From: Paragorgia papillata
Taxonomy: Eukaryota > Cnidaria > Anthozoa > Scleralcyonacea > Coralliidae
Direction: 5' to 3'
Length of the DNA stretch: 64,000 nt
Assembly (NCBI GenBank): GCA_035771165.1
Contig: JAWNZC010000473.1
Location: forward strand, 491,501-555,500
The notes beneath the pieces are model-generated. The model was not told the origin of the DNA. It worked only from the letters and a program-made list of their open reading frames with translations, and searched no databases. Shown one piece after another: positions 59,611-64,000 of this stretch. The translations under genes were made by a program, and so were the position numbers. How positions within the stretch are numbered: position 1 is the first letter of the stretch; every line of letters starts with the position of its first letter.

Positions 59611-61276
59611 TTACAAAAATGGTTTGCGGGATTTTCGTGAGGCAAATTCTTTGATAACATGCTGGAAATCGATTTTCCGGAAAACATCTGCCTCTATATT
59701 CATAATAGACAGGTTGTTCAATTTCTGGTCTTTCATAGTGGATCTCAGCATATTTTTGATGCGTTTCAATGCGGAAAAGGACCGCTCACCCGAACAATTG
59801 CTCACCATCAAAGTCAAATAAATCCGGAGAGCAATTTCCACATTCGGAAAGACTTCACGCATTCCTCTTCTTGTCAGAAGACGGTACATCTGAAGCTCAA
59901 TGCTGACAGCGTCATCAGACTCATCTTCATTATGTGTTGAAACTTTGCCCTTGATATATTCCCGAAAATGGACCAGCTCTTCTGCAAAAGATGACTCCAA
60001 GTCTTTCGGATACTGCTGTACCAAATTGTGTGCTTCACCTCTCAGCTGTTTTGCATCAAGCTGTTGTACGTTATGAAGAAATCCAAACTTATTCGACAAG
60101 TTAGTGTAGGCTTGTAGACGCCTATTGATCTCAACATGTAGCCTGTCCAGAATAGGCAAGAAGACTTCAACCCTGAACCTTTCACTGGGACTGAATTCTG
60201 TCTCTTCAGCTGCACCGTCATTCAACTTCAATCTAACACTTCGCTTGCGTTTCCGACCCGTCTCTGATTTGTAGGACTTTGCTTTCGATCGCAACATTCC
60301 CTTTTTCTCGAAATCGTCAAAATAATCTCAGAGAGATGTCACATAGTTCTTCAAAGATCCCAAGAGAGTGACAGCTTCATTGAGATCCAGGTTGGTGCTT
60401 TGCAATTTCACAGACGTCTTGTGAAACCGTTCAAGAACAGATGACCAGAGTTCCAACAAGATGCAGTTCTCCAACAAATCCATCTTCTTCTGAAGGCCTG
60501 TTGCTTCTAGTCGTGTTGTTGCTTCTTCATCCGTGTCTTCTGAAATGAAGAGAAGAACTGCATGAATATTCTCGTAGCTTTGTTTTAGAGCGGAAGTGGC
60601 TGCCGAATGAGCAGACCAACGAGTGTCACAAAGGCGTTTCACAACTGGCAACTTAGTCCCATGAAGTTCATTCAACAAAATATCCCAGCGATGAGTTGAG
60701 GCACTGAAGAAGGCGTACAACTTCTGAACAAAGTCGAAAAACGCTGTGGCACTTTGAACACAGTCCACAGCACAATGTCCAACCAGACTGAGTGAATGTG
60801 CAAAACATGGAACCCAGTCTGCGAGTTCATTCTTTTCACGAATAAGCGCCTGTAAACCACCATATTTCCCGCTCATGTTGCTTGCATTGTCGTATGACTG
60901 TCCTCTACAGTTTTCGATATCAAGGCCCACATGTTCGAAAAAGCTTAAAACCCGCTGGAGCATCTCTTCCGCAGTATGCGCCTTCATGTCCAAGAAGTGG
61001 AGAAATCGTTCTACTGGACCATCTGCCAGTACATATCGAATAATGCATGCGAGGCGATCTACATGTGAAATGTCTGGAGTAGAGTCAACCGTCAGAGAAA
61101 AATATTTCACTACGTTTACTTCATCAACGGTGAATCTGAGTACTTTCCCACCCATGATATCAATCAATTCATTACAAATCGTAGATGATAGATATGACAC
61201 TGATCCTCCACCTTGTCCTCCACGTTTCTCAATATGAGCTGCGATAAAAGGATCAAACTTAGCCAACAACTCCAGT
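59611..61276 (-). CDS. hAT transposase, C-terminal three quarters (one in-frame stop)
   Basis: Continues the reading frame of the N-terminal part across the nested insertion. Regions: LLAKFDPFIAAHIE (DUF4371-like); FSLTVDSTPDISHVDRL with the first catalytic-type Asp; GQSYDNASNMSGKYGG with the second; CFAHSLSLVGHCAV; LCDTRWSAHSAA; and the C-terminal dimerisation segment VFPNVEIALRIYLTLMVSNC followed by SGERSFSALKRIKN, whose Glu is in the usual third catalytic position. A single TGA at 60328-60330, between LKNYVTSL and DYFDDFEKKG, splits the frame without a shift; a CGA-to-TGA change is the simplest cause. This is the style of zinc-finger MYM/TTF-type hAT proteins often annotated as domesticated genes, but the intact ends and target duplication show a real transposon. 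Confidence 0.9.
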
Positions 61277-62716
61277 CAGGGGCGGATTTAGCATACATAA
61301 CACCGGTCACGCGACCGACGTAAAAAATCACCAGAATAATCACACAATATTTTAATCTCGACAGTCTTCTAGAAAATGTTATGCCGTGACTTCAAAGCTT
61401 GGCAGACTGATTAGGCTTCAAATTCGCTTTTATTGTAATTTGCGAGTCAGCAAACACCGGGCAGGGATGACCGGTGGTCAGCGTTCGCTTTGAGAGTTTT
61501 GACCGGTTTGCGGAGAGATCTGATTGGTGTTTGATAAATTTGACCGATCTGCACCATGGCAACCACTTTTTTGACCGATTTGCCTCAAACCTGATTGGCT
61601 GTCGCGTTGATTTTGGGCTTTTTGACCGATCTGCACCATGGCAACCATCGATTGCTGACTCAGCTGAGGTACCGAGTAATTTATTCATTGAAGCCTGAAG
61701 GCTTCTTACTGTGTTCGTGGTTTCAGTCATACGAGTTCTGTATTAGCGTTTTCGAATGGGTTTTAGCTGCTTTAACAGCAATGATGAAGAAATACTGTCA
61801 TACTGTGAACAATCTACGATGATTTGTCATCTAGATTACACAGTCATCGATTTATTTCAAGCGAGGAACATTTTAATAGTGACGCGATTGAAAGCGTCTG
61901 AATTTTGGCGCCGCGCGGAGTCATTTATTCCCCTACTGCTGTAAGGTAAGACTGGTAAGTTAAGGTCGTCTTAGTTTCATTTCAAATATACAAACAATCT
62001 AGTGTCGAATATATGTGTTTTTGTCCAGTCTCAATATCGTATTATTTATCATTTTGCGTCCTAGTGAAGTCTGAGTTCAGAGTTCAGACATATTTATTCA
62101 GCAAGGCGGCATTAGCATATTTCACGCTTGCCAGGAGCTCTTATATATGAATTTGAAAGGATCAAATTGAACTTTAAGCCAAGGTTTAGTTCAACGTTAA
62201 ATTGGATCTTTCTTTTCATGATTTTGAAATGAATAACTGTTTTCAAATTATGGTTAGTCTCGCTATCTTGCTTTGATAAGATATATTTTAACGGCGCGTT
62301 CGAGAAATATGACCCCAGGTTTATCTAATTAGCTTATATCAATGTTACGGTAGTCGGTAGATAACATATAATTTATTAAATTAGAGAAAATTACACACTA
62401 CAAGGTCTTTGAGACAATGAATATTTAGTTAATTTTAGAAGGCATGCATTTTTGGGTGTTTGCGCCTTTCTCGTTTGGCAAATATTTTAGTTAGCTTTGT
62501 AAAAATATAAATGCTGAACATCCAATTTGGACAAATGTTTTGTAAACATAATAAAATGTGCCTTTAAAAATATGTTTTAAAAGTTTCAAAATTTTGCTCA
62601 AATGTGCTGTCAAATCGTGGGAAATGCCGTTTTAGAGACCCCAATTTCAAAAATTTTCACGGGGGCCATGGACCACAACTTTGACTGACGTTTTCAAAAT
62701 CCTAAATCCGCCCCTG
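61277..62716. mobile_element. 1.44 kb non-autonomous hAT nested in the transposase gene
   Basis: Ends CAGGGGCGGATTTAG and CTAAATCCGCCCCTG, flanked by TCCAGT on both sides (61271-61276, 62717-62722). Excising it with one TCCAGT restores the transposase frame (GGA ACA CTG GAG TTG TTG, Gly-Thr-Leu-Glu-Leu-Leu). The duplication is 6 bp, shorter than the 8 bp usual for hAT. The interior has no transposase; a block near 61480-61640 holds repeated TTTGACCGATCTGCACCATG words. Confidence 0.93.
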
Positions 62717-63708
62717 TCCAGTGTTCCCAGGAAGTTACCATTGTGGACAGATCCCAAGTGTTCATCGTGTCCTCGAAAGGGCTGCCCACGTTCAGCCAAG
62801 AATCTAATTACAGCAACAACTCTTTCCAAAACTGCATTTGCGTAAGCAACTTCCGCTTTGTGCTGTTCTAAAAGTTCATTGTCCACTCGTTTTTTGGCAT
62901 CAGCTCTGTTGAACAATGCAAGAGATGCGGCACGATGATTATGACTGTTTTCATGTTTTTCGATCCGTGCAACAGAATTTTTCCAGTCGCTATAACCAAC
63001 ACCAGCGAAGGCATTGTCATCAGAACATGCAAACAACTTGCAGGTAAAACAGAATGCACGACGTGTCGCAGGCGAGTAGCACAGCCATGAACGCTGAATC
63101 TTTTCACCATTCAATGAATGAATACGGGAGAATAAAGATTTGGAGAACCACCTCTTCTGTTTGCCATCATCTTGAACAGACTTTGAGAAATCGGCATCCA
63201 TATGCTGACAATCGACACTGCCACGCTCCACCCAGAATTCTACAAAGCAGTTTGTAAGCTTGTCATTAGGCCATAATCCGATGTCGCAAACTGGGGTGTG
63301 TGGGTGAGGATCTGTGTCACTGTCATTCAGAGCAAAAATGTCATCTTTGCTATGGATACTGGCTGAATCCATCGCAACTGAAGCAGGCATGTCAGGCTCA
63401 TGACTGACTTTAGCTTCAGACTCACTCTCCGAAGTGTCCAGTGACTCATGTTGCAAGTTCACAGATGCTGTTGATGTAGAGGACAACAAAAGTGTAGATA
63501 CAGCAGGGCCTGCAGGGGTCGGGCTCAACCATCTCCGGATCTTTGGAATCCGCTGAAGTTCAGCCTCCTGTCGACGTTTTCGCTCCTCTCGCTCCTCTCG
63601 CTCCTTGACTTTCACATTGCCTGGCTTGTGTTGGTAACTCATATCCGAGTAGCTCATATAGCGTATAGCGGCACTACACTGACTGCGGTTTGAATGACTG
63701 CAGGACAC
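62717..63708 (-). CDS. hAT transposase, N-terminal part with TTF-type zinc finger
   Basis: Begins with a Met in a Ser-rich segment, then a basic coiled stretch (KVKEREEREERKRRQEAELQ), an acidic Ser/Asp-rich linker, and from about residue 170 a TTF-type zinc finger: KRWFSKSLFSRIHSLNGEK, WLCYSPATRRAFCFTCKLF, then WKNSVARIEKHENSHNH with the Cys and His ligands in place. It then enters the DUF4371 region (FLAERGQPFRGHDEHLGS) and is cut at GNFLGTL by the nested hAT. The start is uncertain; several in-frame Met lie within the first 25 residues. The residues that follow GNFLGTL in the raw frame come from the nested element. Confidence 0.88.
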
Positions 63709-63974
63709 TGGTCAGCGGATAAATCCAGCAATGAGAAGGGAGTACTTCATGAATGCTGAGCTATGCGTCTTAAAGACAAGTATCGTACTACGACTGTAAT
63801 AATAAGATGGTAGACAGTGACTCTCTACCATCTTATTGCTGTATTACTTTAAAAATAAAATTAATAATAATGCTAAAAAAAATGTATTATCTGGAAATTA
63901 CGGGCCTCTTGCAAGCCCGGGCTTGTAGGCTTCAGCCTACTCAGCCTACTGGGTAATCCGCCACTGCTTCCAGT

Positions 63975-64000
63975 GATGATGCGATGACTACTTTAAGATG
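63975..64000 (+). pseudogene. continuation of the interrupted LINE reverse transcriptase
   Basis: Directly after the hAT target duplication the LINE frame resumes as DDAMTTLRW, joining to AAKVVYPSS at 59057. The window ends inside this region, so the LINE 3' end lies outside. Confidence 0.8.

Larger units (their letters stand above)
59058..63966. mobile_element. 4.9 kb hAT transposon with transposase gene
   Basis: Ends CAGTGGCGGATTACC and GGTAATCCGCCACTG, flanked by a perfect 8-bp duplication CTTCCAGT (59050-59057, 63967-63974). Both ends then carry GGGCCT/AGGCCC and GTAGGCT words. It is inserted in the RT gene of the surrounding LINE and encodes a minus-strand transposase, itself interrupted by a smaller hAT. 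Confidence 0.96.

Noticed and set aside
59611..63708. Domesticated host gene of the ZMYM/TTF type
   Set aside because: Terminal inverted repeats and a perfect 8-bp target duplication flank it, and it interrupts a LINE, so it is a transposon.

Overview
This is a 64 kb stretch of nuclear DNA from an animal, most likely an invertebrate and plausibly a cnidarian such as an anthozoan. It is AT-rich, has no operons and no dense bacterial-type ORFs, and carries KRAB-less C2H2 zinc-finger genes. Its mobile-element mix (hAT, TTAA-flanked and Mutator-like DNA elements, CR1/L2-type and R2-like LINEs, a DIRS-like element, a 5S-derived SINE) is typical of early-branching animals. The taxon is an inference; nothing here proves the species.

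The only host-type genes I can support are three paralogous C2H2 zinc-finger loci, all on the minus strand: ZNF-A (about 13.0-14.1 kb, long and mostly open), ZNF-B (35.4-37.5 kb, broken by a frameshift and a 1.1 kb insertion) and ZNF-C (48.0-49.0 kb, one 5-bp deletion). ZNF-B and ZNF-C lie in a segmental duplication (about 29.1-37.8 kb against 47.2-49.3 kb). Because the copies differ by insertions, each serves as the empty site for elements in the other.

Layout. 0-2.9 kb: GGATCC-rich minisatellite and unassigned DNA. 2.9-7.0 kb: a 4.1 kb fold-back element with 9-bp target duplications, 154-bp internal repeats and two small TA-flanked MITEs near its centre. 8.2-10.4 kb: 52-bp satellite. 12.3-12.8 kb: second GGATCC minisatellite. 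13-14.6 kb: ZNF-A and a 309-bp TTAA MITE. 15.1-16.9 kb: ATT/poly-G microsatellite and a decayed R2-like LINE. 18.5-22.8 kb: hAT, nested hAT and palindromic MITEs. 22.8-25.3 kb: three LINE remnants. 26.7-29.1 kb: an element with about 290-bp terminal repeats and a palindrome inside. 29.2-37.8 kb: ZNF-B copy of the duplication, split by a 468-bp MITE, a 4.94 kb near-palindromic element with Polinton-like ends, and a GC-rich insertion. 37.8-38.5 kb: 703-bp element with 9-bp duplications. 40-43.7 kb: DIRS-like and LTR-type gag remnants. 43.7-46.1 kb: decamer satellite and G-rich minisatellite. 47.2-49.3 kb: ZNF-C copy. 50.2-54.4 kb: Mutator-like element containing a second inverted-repeat element. 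54.7-55.4 kb: 5S-derived SINE and a tiny hAT MITE. 56.1-64 kb: a CR1/L2-type LINE with a 2A-like peptide, split by a nearly intact 4.9 kb hAT transposon that is itself split by a 1.44 kb non-autonomous hAT.

The elements do not form a pathway. The window is a record of nested transposition into a zinc-finger gene neighbourhood. Most small ORFs are chance readings of repeats. Identifications rest on motif recognition by eye; no database search was run.
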